A DNA stretch of 64,000 bases from Bog-756 sp963737625. Lineage in GTDB: Bacteria > Actinomycetota > Acidimicrobiia > Acidimicrobiales > RAAP-2. Positions 17,978 to 25,841 of the stretch are shown here, piece after piece. The position numbers and the translations under genes were made by a program. Location: contig CAVTTK010000005.1 of assembly GCA_963737625.1 (NCBI GenBank), positions 248,001 to 312,000 on the forward strand, in the 5' to 3' direction. The first letter of the stretch is position 1, and every line of letters begins with the position of its first letter. The notes beneath the pieces were generated by a model. It was not told the origin of the DNA, searched no databases, and worked only from the letters and a program-made list of their open reading frames with translations.

Positions 17978-18601
17978 ATGACGCCACTCGACCCCGGCCT
18001 CGATGCCATCGACCACAAGGTGATCCAGCTGTTCGCCCTGGTCTCCGAGGCCTTGTCCAAGGCCACGGACGCTCTGCTCAGCGGGGACGCCCTCCTGGGC
18101 CAGGCGGTCATCGACGGCGATCAGGGGGTGGACGACCTGGCCGCCGAGGTGGAGCTACTCATCTGGGACGAGCTCCAACAGCGACCGGTCCAGGGTGACG
18201 AGCTCCGGTACCTGGTCGGCCTGCTCCTCATCATCCCGGAGCTGGAGCGGAGCGCCGACCTGGCCGAGCACATCGCTCAGCGGGCCGTGGACCATCTCGG
18301 GACCGACATGAGCCCGCGCAGTCGGGGCATCGTGCAGCTGATGACCGAGGTGGCCAATGAGATGTGGCAGGAGGCCGCCGACGCCTTCGGTGACCGGAAC
18401 CGGATCGCCGAGCGGCTGAACACGGCGGACGAGGAGATGGACATCCTCCACGACAGCCTGACCCGCGAAGTGGCGACTGAGGAGATGCCTGTGCAGATCG
18501 CTGCCCAGGTGACCCTCCTGGCCCGCTTCTACGAGCGCCTGGGGGACCACGCCGTCAATCTCGCCCGTCGCATCGAGCTCCTGGCTGACACCCGGCCGTA
18601 A
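17978..18601 (+). CDS. phoU: Phosphate signalling protein PhoU
   Basis: This 207-residue all-helical protein has two PhoU three-helix repeats. The metal-binding 'E..xD..D' pattern occurs in 'IDGDQGVDDLAAEVE' (first repeat) and 'LNTADEEMDILHDSL' (second), with 'PELERSADLAEHIAQ' and 'FYERLGDHAVNLARR' as the matching helices. PhoU links phosphate transporters to the PhoR-type kinase and dampens uptake when phosphate is plentiful. TAATCT ends 9 bases before the ATG. It is divergent from the PHS transporter across the PHO-like box, a sensible phosphate module. No pst genes are nearby. Confidence 0.93.
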   Translation: MTPLDPGLDAIDHKVIQLFALVSEALSKATDALLSGDALLGQAVIDGDQGVDDLAAEVELLIWDELQQRPVQGDELRYLVGLLLIIPELERSADLAEHIAQRAVDHLGTDMSPRSRGIVQLMTEVANEMWQEAADAFGDRNRIAERLNTADEEMDILHDSLTREVATEEMPVQIAAQVTLLARFYERLGDHAVNLARRIELLADTRP

Positions 18602-18635
18602 GGCACCCACGCAGTCCCCAGGCCCGGGGGTGCGC

Positions 18636-21047
18636 TCAGATGGTGGGTCCCGTCAGGTCGTAGATGGTCACCCCGTCCACCGTCGAGGCCTTGTAGTGGG
18701 AAGACACCCAGCCGGCGATCCTGGCCGAGTCCGATGATCCCGACTGGCCCAGACCGGCCGCTCCGCCGCCGAAGCCCCCGCCGGCGATGTAGTAGTGGAT
18801 CTTGCCTTCGTCCACGTACTTGATGAACTGGGCGAGCGTCGGAGCCGGATCGGTACCGTTGAAGCCTCCGATGGCCATCACCGGATCACCGGTGGCCAGC
18901 TGGTAGCCGGACGCCGAGTCGGAGCCCGAGGCCGCCGCCACCCAGGTGAATCGGGAGGCGTCGGCGGCCAGCAGCGCCGTGAGCTGCTTGCCGGGCGTCG
19001 AGCCGTTGAGCAGTCCACCGCCCGGCCCGCCGCCCAAGCCCCGTGGCCCGGTGCGCCCGCCGGCTCCACCGAAGCGCCCGGAGGCGCCTCCCCCCGGGAA
19101 GCCAGCGCCCCCGGGACCGGTTCCCTGCGGCACCCCGCCGCCGGCGAAGGCGGTGCCGGGCGCGCCACGGCGAAAGAAGCTCCCGGGGATGTGCACGCCC
19201 TTGGGCAGCTGCTTCCCGTTGGGGAGCGTGAAGCCCCGGGGCAGAGTGACGCCGTTGCGGGCCAGACCACCTGGACCGCCGAAGCCTCCCGGTCCGCCGA
19301 AGCCACCGGGTCCACCGGGTCCACCCGGACCTCCGAAGCCACCGCCCCCCTGGATGGTGGGCCCGGCCGACGGGATGGCGCCGGCATGGGGGGTGCCCGC
19401 GGTGTTGAGCGAGTAGGCGGCGGGGGCGGCGACGATCGAGATGATCCCGAACCCGGCCAGGCCGGCGGCCAGCAGACCCCGGGCCTTGGGCACCAGGGCG
19501 ATGCCGAGGGCGGCCACGATCCCCACGGCCAGGATGATCCAGCGCAGGGCCGGGAACCACTGCGGGCTCCAGCCGAGGATGACGAAGGCCCAGGCGATGG
19601 AGGCCAGGATGGCCAGGGCCAGGGCCACCCGGGGGAAGACCTCGCGACGGCGCCGCCACAGGGTGGAGCCACCCATGCCGACCAGGGCGCCGACGGCCGG
19701 AGCCAGGGCGACGGTGTAGTACGGATGGATGATGCCGTGGGCGAAGCTGATGGTGGCCCCGGTCAGCAGCAGCCAACCGCCGAAGATGAGGAAGCCGGCC
19801 CGGATCCGATCGGTCCGGGGAGCGCGCCGGGTCATCCACAGCACGGCCACCAGGCCGATGAGGGCACCGGGGATCAGCCAGGAGATCTGTCCACCCATCT
19901 CTCGCAGGAACAGCCGGTTCCACCCGACGGGCCCCCACATGGTGCCGCCACCCCGGAAGCCACCCCCCACGCTCCCGACCTCGTTACCGGTGAGCCGGCC
20001 GAAGCCGTTGTAGCCGAAGATGAGGTTGATCAGGTTGTTGTTGCTGGATCCGCCGATATACGGCCGGTCGGCCGCCGGGGTGAGCTGCACGGCGGCCACC
20101 CACCAGCCGCCGGCCACCACCATGGCCAGGACCGAATAGATCACCTGGAGCACCCGACGTCCCAACCTGGGCGGCCCGGCCAGGAGGTAGACCAACCCCA
20201 GCACGGGGATGAGGATGATGGCCTGGAGCATCTTGGTGATGAAGCCGAAGCCGATCAGCGTCCCGGCCAACACCATCCATCGGCTGCGGCCGTCCTCGAC
20301 GGCCCGCACGGTGGCGTAGGCGGCGAGGCTCAACAGCAGGGTCAGCAGGGCGTCGGGATTGTTGAAGCGGAACATCAAGGCGGCCACCGGGGTCAGGGCC
20401 ACCACGGCTCCGGCCAGGAGGGCGGCTCCCGGCGTGAACCACCGGCGGACCGTGACGAACACCACGCCGACCGTCGCCACACCCTCCAGGGCCTGGGGCA
20501 CCAGGATGCTCCACGAGCTCACCCCGAAGATCCGGGCCGAGATCTCCATGATCCACAGCGAACCCGGCGGTTTGTCGACGGTGATGAAGTTGGAGGCGTC
20601 GGACGAACCGAAGAAGAAGGCCTTCCAGCTCTTGGTTCCCGCCTGGACGGCGGCGGCGTAGAAGCTGTTGCCCCATCCCGAGGCCCCCAGTCCCCAGATG
20701 TAGAGGAATCCCGTGCCCACCAGCAGCACCACCAGGGCGGGCCGGGCCCATGCCGGGTCCTGGGGCCGGCCCCGGACCATTCGGGCCAGCCGTCCCGACG
20801 GGGGGACGGGGGTCGGCGGTTCCACGGCGCCGTCGGAGGGTGCGCCCCCGGGGTCGGGCGCCGCGTCGGGGGACCACATCGGGCCCGTGGGGTGGACGGG
20901 GGCGGATCCAGGGCCCGACGGATCGGACGGTGTGGGAACCACGCCCGGCTCGGCGGTGCCGGGATCGGTGGTCACCGCCCGAGGCGGTCCCGCGGTCACC
21001 GTACCGAGGGCCGGGCCCGGGTCGTCGGCGTGGTCGGTATCGCTCAT
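18636..21047 (-). CDS. Membrane glycosyltransferase, GT39/ArnT-like with Gly-rich linker (YkcB-like)
   Basis: This 803-residue protein opens with a Pro-rich cytoplasmic tail (about 1-95), then a polytopic GT-C membrane domain with 'GWGNSFYAAAVQAG' and 'FITVDKPPGSLW', the conserved loop of the YkcB/ArnT group. A long Gly/Pro/Phe-rich external linker ('GGFGGPGGPGGPGG' type) follows, then a small C-terminal domain with 'GSDSASGYQLATGDPVMAIGGF'. GT-C enzymes of this type use polyprenyl-phosphate sugars to decorate envelope polymers. ATG 21047 overlaps the stop of the upstream GT2 gene (ATGA), which probably supplies the lipid-linked sugar donor. Confidence 0.88.
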   Translation of the reverse strand: MSDTDHADDPGPALGTVTAGPPRAVTTDPGTAEPGVVPTPSDPSGPGSAPVHPTGPMWSPDAAPDPGGAPSDGAVEPPTPVPPSGRLARMVRGRPQDPAWARPALVVLLVGTGFLYIWGLGASGWGNSFYAAAVQAGTKSWKAFFFGSSDASNFITVDKPPGSLWIMEISARIFGVSSWSILVPQALEGVATVGVVFVTVRRWFTPGAALLAGAVVALTPVAALMFRFNNPDALLTLLLSLAAYATVRAVEDGRSRWMVLAGTLIGFGFITKMLQAIILIPVLGLVYLLAGPPRLGRRVLQVIYSVLAMVVAGGWWVAAVQLTPAADRPYIGGSSNNNLINLIFGYNGFGRLTGNEVGSVGGGFRGGGTMWGPVGWNRLFLREMGGQISWLIPGALIGLVAVLWMTRRAPRTDRIRAGFLIFGGWLLLTGATISFAHGIIHPYYTVALAPAVGALVGMGGSTLWRRRREVFPRVALALAILASIAWAFVILGWSPQWFPALRWIILAVGIVAALGIALVPKARGLLAAGLAGFGIISIVAAPAAYSLNTAGTPHAGAIPSAGPTIQGGGGFGGPGGPGGPGGFGGPGGFGGPGGLARNGVTLPRGFTLPNGKQLPKGVHIPGSFFRRGAPGTAFAGGGVPQGTGPGGAGFPGGGASGRFGGAGGRTGPRGLGGGPGGGLLNGSTPGKQLTALLAADASRFTWVAAASGSDSASGYQLATGDPVMAIGGFNGTDPAPTLAQFIKYVDEGKIHYYIAGGGFGGGAAGLGQSGSSDSARIAGWVSSHYKASTVDGVTIYDLTGPTI

Positions 21048-22447
21048 GGGTGGGTCCCGGTGAGCAGGTCGATTCGGCGCGGGCCGTCCTCCGCGGACGG
21101 GTTCGCCGGCCCATGCGTCGGCACCGAGCCGAACTCCGGCCGGAAGACCCACGTGCGGAGGATGGCGAAGCGAAGGATGGCGGCCAGTGCCGTGGCCGAC
21201 GTGACGGCGGCCAACTCGGACGGGAGTGTGCCGAGCCCGAGGCCCCGGGTGAGGGCCAGAGCGGCCGTGGTGGTGGCCAGGCTGACGCCGAAGAGCCCGG
21301 CCGCCACGGCCACCCGCCGTCGTCGGTCGAGACCGTGCCGGGCGGAACCGGCCATGCCCCGCCGCGCCACGGTATTCCCCAGGGTGCAGAGGGCCAGGGC
21401 CGCGGTGTTGGCGGCGTAGGTCCCGAGACTGGGTTCGAGAACGGCGAACAGGCCGGCGTAGGCCAGCGTGTTCACCACGCCCGCCCCGGCGAACCGGAGG
21501 AGCTCGTCGGCAAAGACCGTCGGTGGTTCCGGCGCGCCCGGGCCCGGCGCCGGGTGAGGCCGGTGCGTCGGTGGACCTACCGGCGCCACCTCCGGCTCTG
21601 CCATCAGAACCAACCGACCGGCCGCGGTGCCGCCGGTGGGGGCGGGGGTGACGGCTGGCTCGGCGGGAGGGCGCGTCGGCCGTTGGGCCGCATTCTTCCT
21701 CGACGCCGGTCCGAGCATCCGCCCAACTCCGCGGAGGTCCTTCCACACCGTGTGGAGGACCTCGACCCGTGAGTCGGTGCCATCGACCCAGTCCACCGGA
21801 ACCTCGTGGATGCGCAGACCGAGCCGCTGGGCTGTGATCAGCACCTCGGTGTCGAAGAACCACTCGTCGTCCAGGACCAGGGGCAGCAGCACGGCGGCGG
21901 CCTGACGCCGCATGGCCTTGAACCCGCACTGGGCGTCGGTACAGCGGCTCCGGAGCGCGGCCCGCAGGAGGAGGTTGTACCCCCGGGAGATGACCTCGCG
22001 CCGAGCGCCCCGGACCACGTGGGCGCCCGGGGCCAGGCGGGTGCCGATGGCCAGATCACTGTGCCCGGAGAGCAGGGGGGCCACCAGGGGGAGGAGGGCG
22101 TCGAGACCTGTCGCCAGGTCCACGTCCATGTAGGCCACCACCGTGGCCGTGCTGGCCGACCACGCCGCCCGCAGCGCCCGCCCGCGACCCTTCCGATCGA
22201 GGTGGAGTGCGGCCACGCCGGGAAGGTCGCCGCACAGTGCGGTGGCGATCCGCCAGGTGTCGTCGGTGCTGGCGTTGTCGGCGATGGTCACCGTTGTGAC
22301 CAGGGGGAACGACGTGTCGAGGTAGGTGCGCAGGGCGGTGATGCTGGCGGCCAGCCGCTCGGCCTCGTTGTACACCGGCACGACGATCTCGAGGTCGACG
22401 GGACCGGGGTCGTCGTGGCCGGACCGGGTGATGTGGGTCACGCTCAT
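21044..22447 (-). CDS. Polyprenol-phosphate sugar synthase fused to a GtrA-like membrane domain
   Basis: This 467-residue fusion has a GT2 domain (about 15-250) with 'EIVVPVYNEAERL', 'DNASTDDTW', 'AYMDVDLATG' (DxD) and 'QCGFKAMRR', as in dolichol-phosphate mannose synthase-like enzymes. A proline-rich linker follows, then a four-helix GtrA-like domain (about 335-465) starting 'FAGAGVVNTLAYAGLFAVL'. The GT2 part would charge a polyprenyl phosphate with a sugar and the GtrA part would help flip it. I start at ATG 22447; the longer frame upstream is a shadow of the histidine kinase. It overlaps the GT39 gene, so the two act in one pathway. Confidence 0.88.
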   Translation of the reverse strand: MSVTHITRSGHDDPGPVDLEIVVPVYNEAERLAASITALRTYLDTSFPLVTTVTIADNASTDDTWRIATALCGDLPGVAALHLDRKGRGRALRAAWSASTATVVAYMDVDLATGLDALLPLVAPLLSGHSDLAIGTRLAPGAHVVRGARREVISRGYNLLLRAALRSRCTDAQCGFKAMRRQAAAVLLPLVLDDEWFFDTEVLITAQRLGLRIHEVPVDWVDGTDSRVEVLHTVWKDLRGVGRMLGPASRKNAAQRPTRPPAEPAVTPAPTGGTAAGRLVLMAEPEVAPVGPPTHRPHPAPGPGAPEPPTVFADELLRFAGAGVVNTLAYAGLFAVLEPSLGTYAANTAALALCTLGNTVARRGMAGSARHGLDRRRRVAVAAGLFGVSLATTTAALALTRGLGLGTLPSELAAVTSATALAAILRFAILRTWVFRPEFGSVPTHGPANPSAEDGPRRIDLLTGTHP

Positions 22448-22496
22448 GGGCGTCACTGTGTCGTCCTCGTCGCAGACGAGGGTGAGAGCCACCTGT

Positions 22497-22514
22497 GGGA
22501 TTCTTGAGAATCCC
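22497..22514. promoter_or_regulatory. 18-base palindrome before the glycosyltransferase pair
   Basis: GGGATTCTTGAGAATCCC has perfect 8-base arms around a TG centre. It lies 50 bases before the GT2 start and 83 bases after the histidine kinase stop. It could be an operator for the glycosyltransferase operon, or a 7-bp stem with a 4-base loop acting as a weak terminator. No U-tract follows. The symmetry is seen; the role is not decided. Confidence 0.45.
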
Positions 22515-22596
22515 CATCGGGAGGGGTCAGACCGGTTGCGGTGGCCGGTCCCTCGCCGAGTCCGGGCGCGGTCACGGGCCCGCCCTTCCGGGGTCG

Positions 22597-24204
22597 TCAA
22601 GAGTCGACGGTGCGGGAAGGAGGGTTGGGAGCCTCGGGTCCCCCGGGATCCAAGGCCATGATCCCGGGTGCCGTGTCCGGGGGCTCCTCCTCCGGCGACG
22701 GTGCGGGCTCGTCCTCGGCGGGCGGAACCGACGGGAGGTGCACGGTGAAGGTGGTTCCGGCACCGACCCGGCCTTCGGCTGACACTGTCCCCCCGTGGTT
22801 GGCCACGATGGCACTCACGATGGACAGGCCCAGGCCGGCCCCGCCGTTGGACCTCGACCGACTGGGGTCGGAACGGTAGAAGCGCTCGAAGATGTGGGCT
22901 GCCTCGTCGGGCTCCATGCCCGGTCCGTTGTCGGCCACGGTGATCACCGCACCCGGGCCGTCGGGCTCGACGGAGACCTGGACTGCGGTGCCCGCCGGGG
23001 TGTGGGCCCGCACATTGCCCAGCAGGTTGTCGATGACCTGCCGCAGGCTGGTCGCATCGCCCTCCACCTCGATGGGCTGTGAGGCGCGGAAGGTGACCGG
23101 CCAGTCGGGGCCCACCGTGGCCGCGGTGTGTACCGCTTCGGCGCACAGGGCCACGAGGTCGACCGAGCGTCGCTCCATGGGGCGACCCTCGTCCAGGCGG
23201 GCCAGGATCAACAGGTCGGCCACCAGCTGCTCCATGCGGGAGGTCTCGGTGCGGATTCCGCCCATCAGCCGCTCGAGGTCGGCCTTCTGCTCGGATGCGC
23301 CCCGGCCGAACAACTCGGCGTAGGCCGAGATGGCGGCGATGGGGGTGCGCAGTTCGTGGGAGGCGTCGGCCACGAAGCGGCGGAGCCTGGCCTCGGAGGC
23401 CCGGAGTCGTCGTTCCGAGGCCAGCCGGGCGCTGAAGGCCGACTCGATGCGGGCCAGCATCACGTTGAGGGTCCGGGCCAGCCGGCCCACCTCGGTCTTC
23501 GGGTTCTCGCCGGGGACCCGCTCGGTGAGGTTGCCGGCGGCGATCGACTCAGCGGTCGTCTCCATGTCGCGCAGCGGACGAAGGCCCACGCGAACCAGCC
23601 AGAAGCCGGCAAAGAGGGCGATGACCACCGCGGCCCCGCTGACCGCCAGCTCAATCACCAGGAGCCGGTGCAGGGTCTCGCCGGTAGGTTCCAATGACTG
23701 GGCGACGATGAGCACATTGCCGTCCGGCAGCTTGGATGCCCGAACTCGGAACAGCGGTCCGTTGGACTGTTCGGCCGGCGCCGTGAAGTAGGCGACCTGT
23801 TCATGGTTGGCCTGTGTCGTAAAGCCGGTGATCGTCGTCGGAACCTTCGGCGTGTAGGCCGCTCCGTCGTCGTACGCAGCGCACTTCTGGGCGTCGACCA
23901 GCTGGCCCTGTGGGGTAAGCACCTCGACGGCCTGCACTTCGAAGGCGTTGGCCAGTGGGGGTCCCCCGGGCTGGCTCTCCGGGCCGCCCGGGTTGGTGCC
24001 CGAAGGGTTGAAGCCACCGGGGCACCCGAGCAGCTGACCTCGGTCCAGGCCGGACTCGTACTGGACGTGGCCCCCTTCGAGTTGTTGGTCGACCTGCTGA
24101 TAGAGGAAGGACTGCAGTGACTTGTAGGTGGCTACGTCGGCGATGGCCAGAGCGACCAGGGCGATGATGCCGATGGCGATGAGCAGTCGGCTACGGAGGG
24201 ACAC
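22597..24204 (-). CDS. Sensor histidine kinase, PhoR-like
   Basis: This 535-residue kinase starts at a GTG (24204) 17 bases after the response regulator stop. It has one membrane helix (about 8-25), an external sensor domain (about 30-165) rich in Gly/Pro, and a second helix with 'AAVVIALFAGFWLVRVGL'. A HAMP segment follows, then HisKA with the phospho-acceptor in 'VADASHELRTPIAAIS'. The ATPase domain shows 'VIDNLLGN' (N box), 'DNGPGM' (G1) and 'GGAGLGLSIV' (G2). It is the partner of the upstream PhoP-like regulator. A continuous upstream frame antisense to other sequence is not part of the gene. The signal sensed is unknown. Confidence 0.9.
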   Translation of the reverse strand: MSLRSRLLIAIGIIALVALAIADVATYKSLQSFLYQQVDQQLEGGHVQYESGLDRGQLLGCPGGFNPSGTNPGGPESQPGGPPLANAFEVQAVEVLTPQGQLVDAQKCAAYDDGAAYTPKVPTTITGFTTQANHEQVAYFTAPAEQSNGPLFRVRASKLPDGNVLIVAQSLEPTGETLHRLLVIELAVSGAAVVIALFAGFWLVRVGLRPLRDMETTAESIAAGNLTERVPGENPKTEVGRLARTLNVMLARIESAFSARLASERRLRASEARLRRFVADASHELRTPIAAISAYAELFGRGASEQKADLERLMGGIRTETSRMEQLVADLLILARLDEGRPMERRSVDLVALCAEAVHTAATVGPDWPVTFRASQPIEVEGDATSLRQVIDNLLGNVRAHTPAGTAVQVSVEPDGPGAVITVADNGPGMEPDEAAHIFERFYRSDPSRSRSNGGAGLGLSIVSAIVANHGGTVSAEGRVGAGTTFTVHLPSVPPAEDEPAPSPEEEPPDTAPGIMALDPGGPEAPNPPSRTVDS

Positions 24205-24221
24205 GGGTGGGAGCGACCGGC

Positions 24222-24923
24222 TCAGTCTGCGGAGGGCTCGCGCAAGGCGTAGCCCACCAATCGCACGGTGTGGATGACCGGTGGGCCCACGGCTTCGAGC
24301 TTCTTGCGGAGGTAGCTCACATAGGTCTCGACCACGTTGCCGTCGCCTCCGAAGTCGTAGTGCCACACGTTGTCGAGGATCTGGGCCTTGGACAGCACGT
24401 GCCGCGGGTTGAGCAGGAAGAAACGGAGCAGGTTGAACTCGGTGGCCGTCAGGGAGATGGGTTGGCCGGCCCGGGTGACCTCGTGGGCGTTCTCGTCCAT
24501 CTCGATGTCGGCGAAGCGAAGGGTCCCCTCGTCCTCGTCCTCGCTGCCGGTGCGGCGCAGGATGGCGTGGACCCGGGCCACGATCTCGGCCAGGGCGAAG
24601 GGCTTGGTGACGTAGTCGTCCCCGCCGACGGTGAGCCCGGCCACCCGGTCCTCCACGGCGTCGCGGGCGGTGAGGAAGAGGATGGGGATGCGGACACCGT
24701 CGGCCCGCAGGCGACGGGTGACTTCGAGTCCGTCGAGGTCGGGGAGCATCACGTCCAGCACGATGAGGTCGGGGGGGTTGTCCTGGGCGGCGGACAGCGC
24801 CAGTCGACCGGTGACCGCCTCCTCGACGGCGAATCCCTCGTACCGCAGGGAGGTGGCCACGGCGTCCACGATGGAAGGTTCGTCGTCGACCACGAGAATT
24901 CGTTGATTGCGGGTGGGCTCCAC
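24222..24923 (-). CDS. OmpR-family response regulator, PhoP-like
   Basis: This 233-residue regulator has a receiver domain with acidic pair 'VVDDE', phospho-acceptor Asp in 'LIVLDVMLPDLDG' and Lys in 'GGDDYVTKPF'. A winged-helix domain follows with 'SLTATEFNLLRFF' and 'NVVETYVSYLRKK'. The C-terminal half is strikingly like mycobacterial PhoP, sharing 'FADIE.DE..HEV..AGQP.SL' and 'W.YDFGGD.NVVE.YVSYLR'. It starts at GTG 24923 with AAGGA upstream. Its promoter region carries three 11-base-spaced copies of the PhoP-type heptamer, which supports autoregulation. It heads a likely operon with the kinase and possibly the two glycosyltransferases. Confidence 0.92.
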   Translation of the reverse strand: MEPTRNQRILVVDDEPSIVDAVATSLRYEGFAVEEAVTGRLALSAAQDNPPDLIVLDVMLPDLDGLEVTRRLRADGVRIPILFLTARDAVEDRVAGLTVGGDDYVTKPFALAEIVARVHAILRRTGSEDEDEGTLRFADIEMDENAHEVTRAGQPISLTATEFNLLRFFLLNPRHVLSKAQILDNVWHYDFGGDGNVVETYVSYLRKKLEAVGPPVIHTVRLVGYALREPSAD

Positions 24924-25011
24924 CGGGTTCGTCCTTCGCTGTAGGCGGACCGCAGATGAGCTGCGGCGCAGTGGTCAGTGGGTCCAGCATCGCATCCGCT
25001 GTTGGGCGACT

Positions 25012-25040
25012 GGTGTGATTCGGCTGTGAGCCCGCTGTGA
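25012..25040 (-). promoter_or_regulatory. PhoP-box-like triple direct repeat facing the regulator gene
   Basis: On the minus strand the heptamers TCACAGC (25040-25034), TCACAGC (25029-25023) and TCACACC (25018-25012) are spaced exactly 11 bases apart with 4-base gaps. TCACAGC-N4-TCACAGC is the known binding consensus of Mycobacterium PhoP. The box is about 90-117 bases upstream of the PhoP-like regulator start, on the same strand, consistent with autoregulation. Confidence 0.72.
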
Positions 25041-25090
25041 AGAGGGGGGCACCCCGGGAAAGGGTTCTTGCAGGAGACCGATTGCCTGCG

Positions 25091-25130
25091 GTTCCGGAGT
25101 CACAGGTGACGTTCCGGAGACCTTGGTGAC
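25091..25130. repeat. Two tandem 20-base direct repeats in the intergenic region
   Basis: Units 25091-25110 and 25111-25130 both begin GTTCCGGAG and end GGTGAC; 16 of 20 positions match. The period is about two helical turns, as expected for a regulator binding as a tandem dimer. They sit between the two PhoP-like boxes. No known regulator matches this unit as far as I can tell. Confidence 0.6.
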
Positions 25131-25316
25131 ACCGTGAGTAGAAGGGCCGGCCAGAACCTGTTTCGGCATGGCCCTGAGGGTGTCGTCCATGGCTGACCTG
25201 CGCTTGGAGGTGCGCATGGGGCGGGCTGGAACCGACCCCGGAATTGGCGCCCGGCCCCATCTCAGGCCGGGGAGGGCGGACGCCGAGATCGTCAGGAGCC
25301 GGCCCCTGGACGATAT

Positions 25317-25334
25317 TCACAGTCCCCTCACAGC
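25317..25334 (+). promoter_or_regulatory. PhoP-box-like direct repeat facing the ApbE redox operon
   Basis: TCACAGT (25317-25323) and TCACAGC (25328-25334) are on the plus strand with a 4-base CCCC spacer, the geometry of the mycobacterial PhoP box. The site is about 103 bases before the ATG at 25437. Together with the box facing the regulator gene it suggests that the PhoP-like protein controls both divergent operons. Confidence 0.65.
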
Positions 25335-25436
25335 TGGCCGGAAGGTGACTCTTGACCGGGGCCGGTCTGATGGTCCCACCGACCTACGGACCGTCGATGT
25401 TCTCAGGGATCACCGGCGCATCAGTGAAAGGCACCC

Positions 25437-25841
25437 ATGGCACCGCAGCCTCCATCGCACAAGGCTTCCCCCCACGCAGCCGCCCGGGCCCGGGACCGGG
25501 CCATGACCCGGGTCCGCCGGGCCACGCTCGGCATCGGTGTGGCGGCATCGGCCGGAGCCGTCGCACTCGGCGTCCTGGTGTCGGCGGGCAGCACGGCCCA
25601 CTCGTCGACCGTGGTGACGCCGACCACCACGTCGACGTCAGGTTCGACGAGTTCGGTCTCCTCGCCGTCGACGGCCACCACTCCCACCACCGTCTCTGGA
25701 CAGTCGTCGACCACCGCCGCAGCCGCCTCGGCGGCGGCCAGCACATCGACGGCGACCGCCTCCTCGCCCGCCGCCACCACCACGACCACGGCACCGCAGT
25801 CGACCAGCTCGTCGGCGTCCACCGTCTCGGGGCAGTCATGA
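25437..25841 (+). CDS. Membrane-anchored Ser/Thr-rich protein, possible truncated FMN-binding partner of ApbE
   Basis: This 134-residue protein has a basic cytoplasmic start, one hydrophobic helix (about 30-50) and then about 80 residues almost entirely of Ser, Thr, Ala and Pro. The sequence VSGQS occurs twice, once mid-tail and once as the last residues. In actinobacterial operons of this type the first gene usually encodes the same anchor and linker followed by an FMN-binding domain that ApbE flavinylates. Here the protein stops where that domain would begin. The stop overlaps the ApbE start as ATGA. Either the domain has been lost, or the tail itself serves another role. Confidence 0.7.
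   Translation: MAPQPPSHKASPHAAARARDRAMTRVRRATLGIGVAASAGAVALGVLVSAGSTAHSSTVVTPTTTSTSGSTSSVSSPSTATTPTTVSGQSSTTAAAASAAASTSTATASSPAATTTTTAPQSTSSSASTVSGQS

Noticed and set aside
18636..21929. 1097-codon frame as the GT39 start
   Set aside because: The first about 294 codons are Arg/Pro-rich shadow of the GT2-GtrA gene; the ATG at 21047 overlaps that gene's stop and begins a plausible protein.
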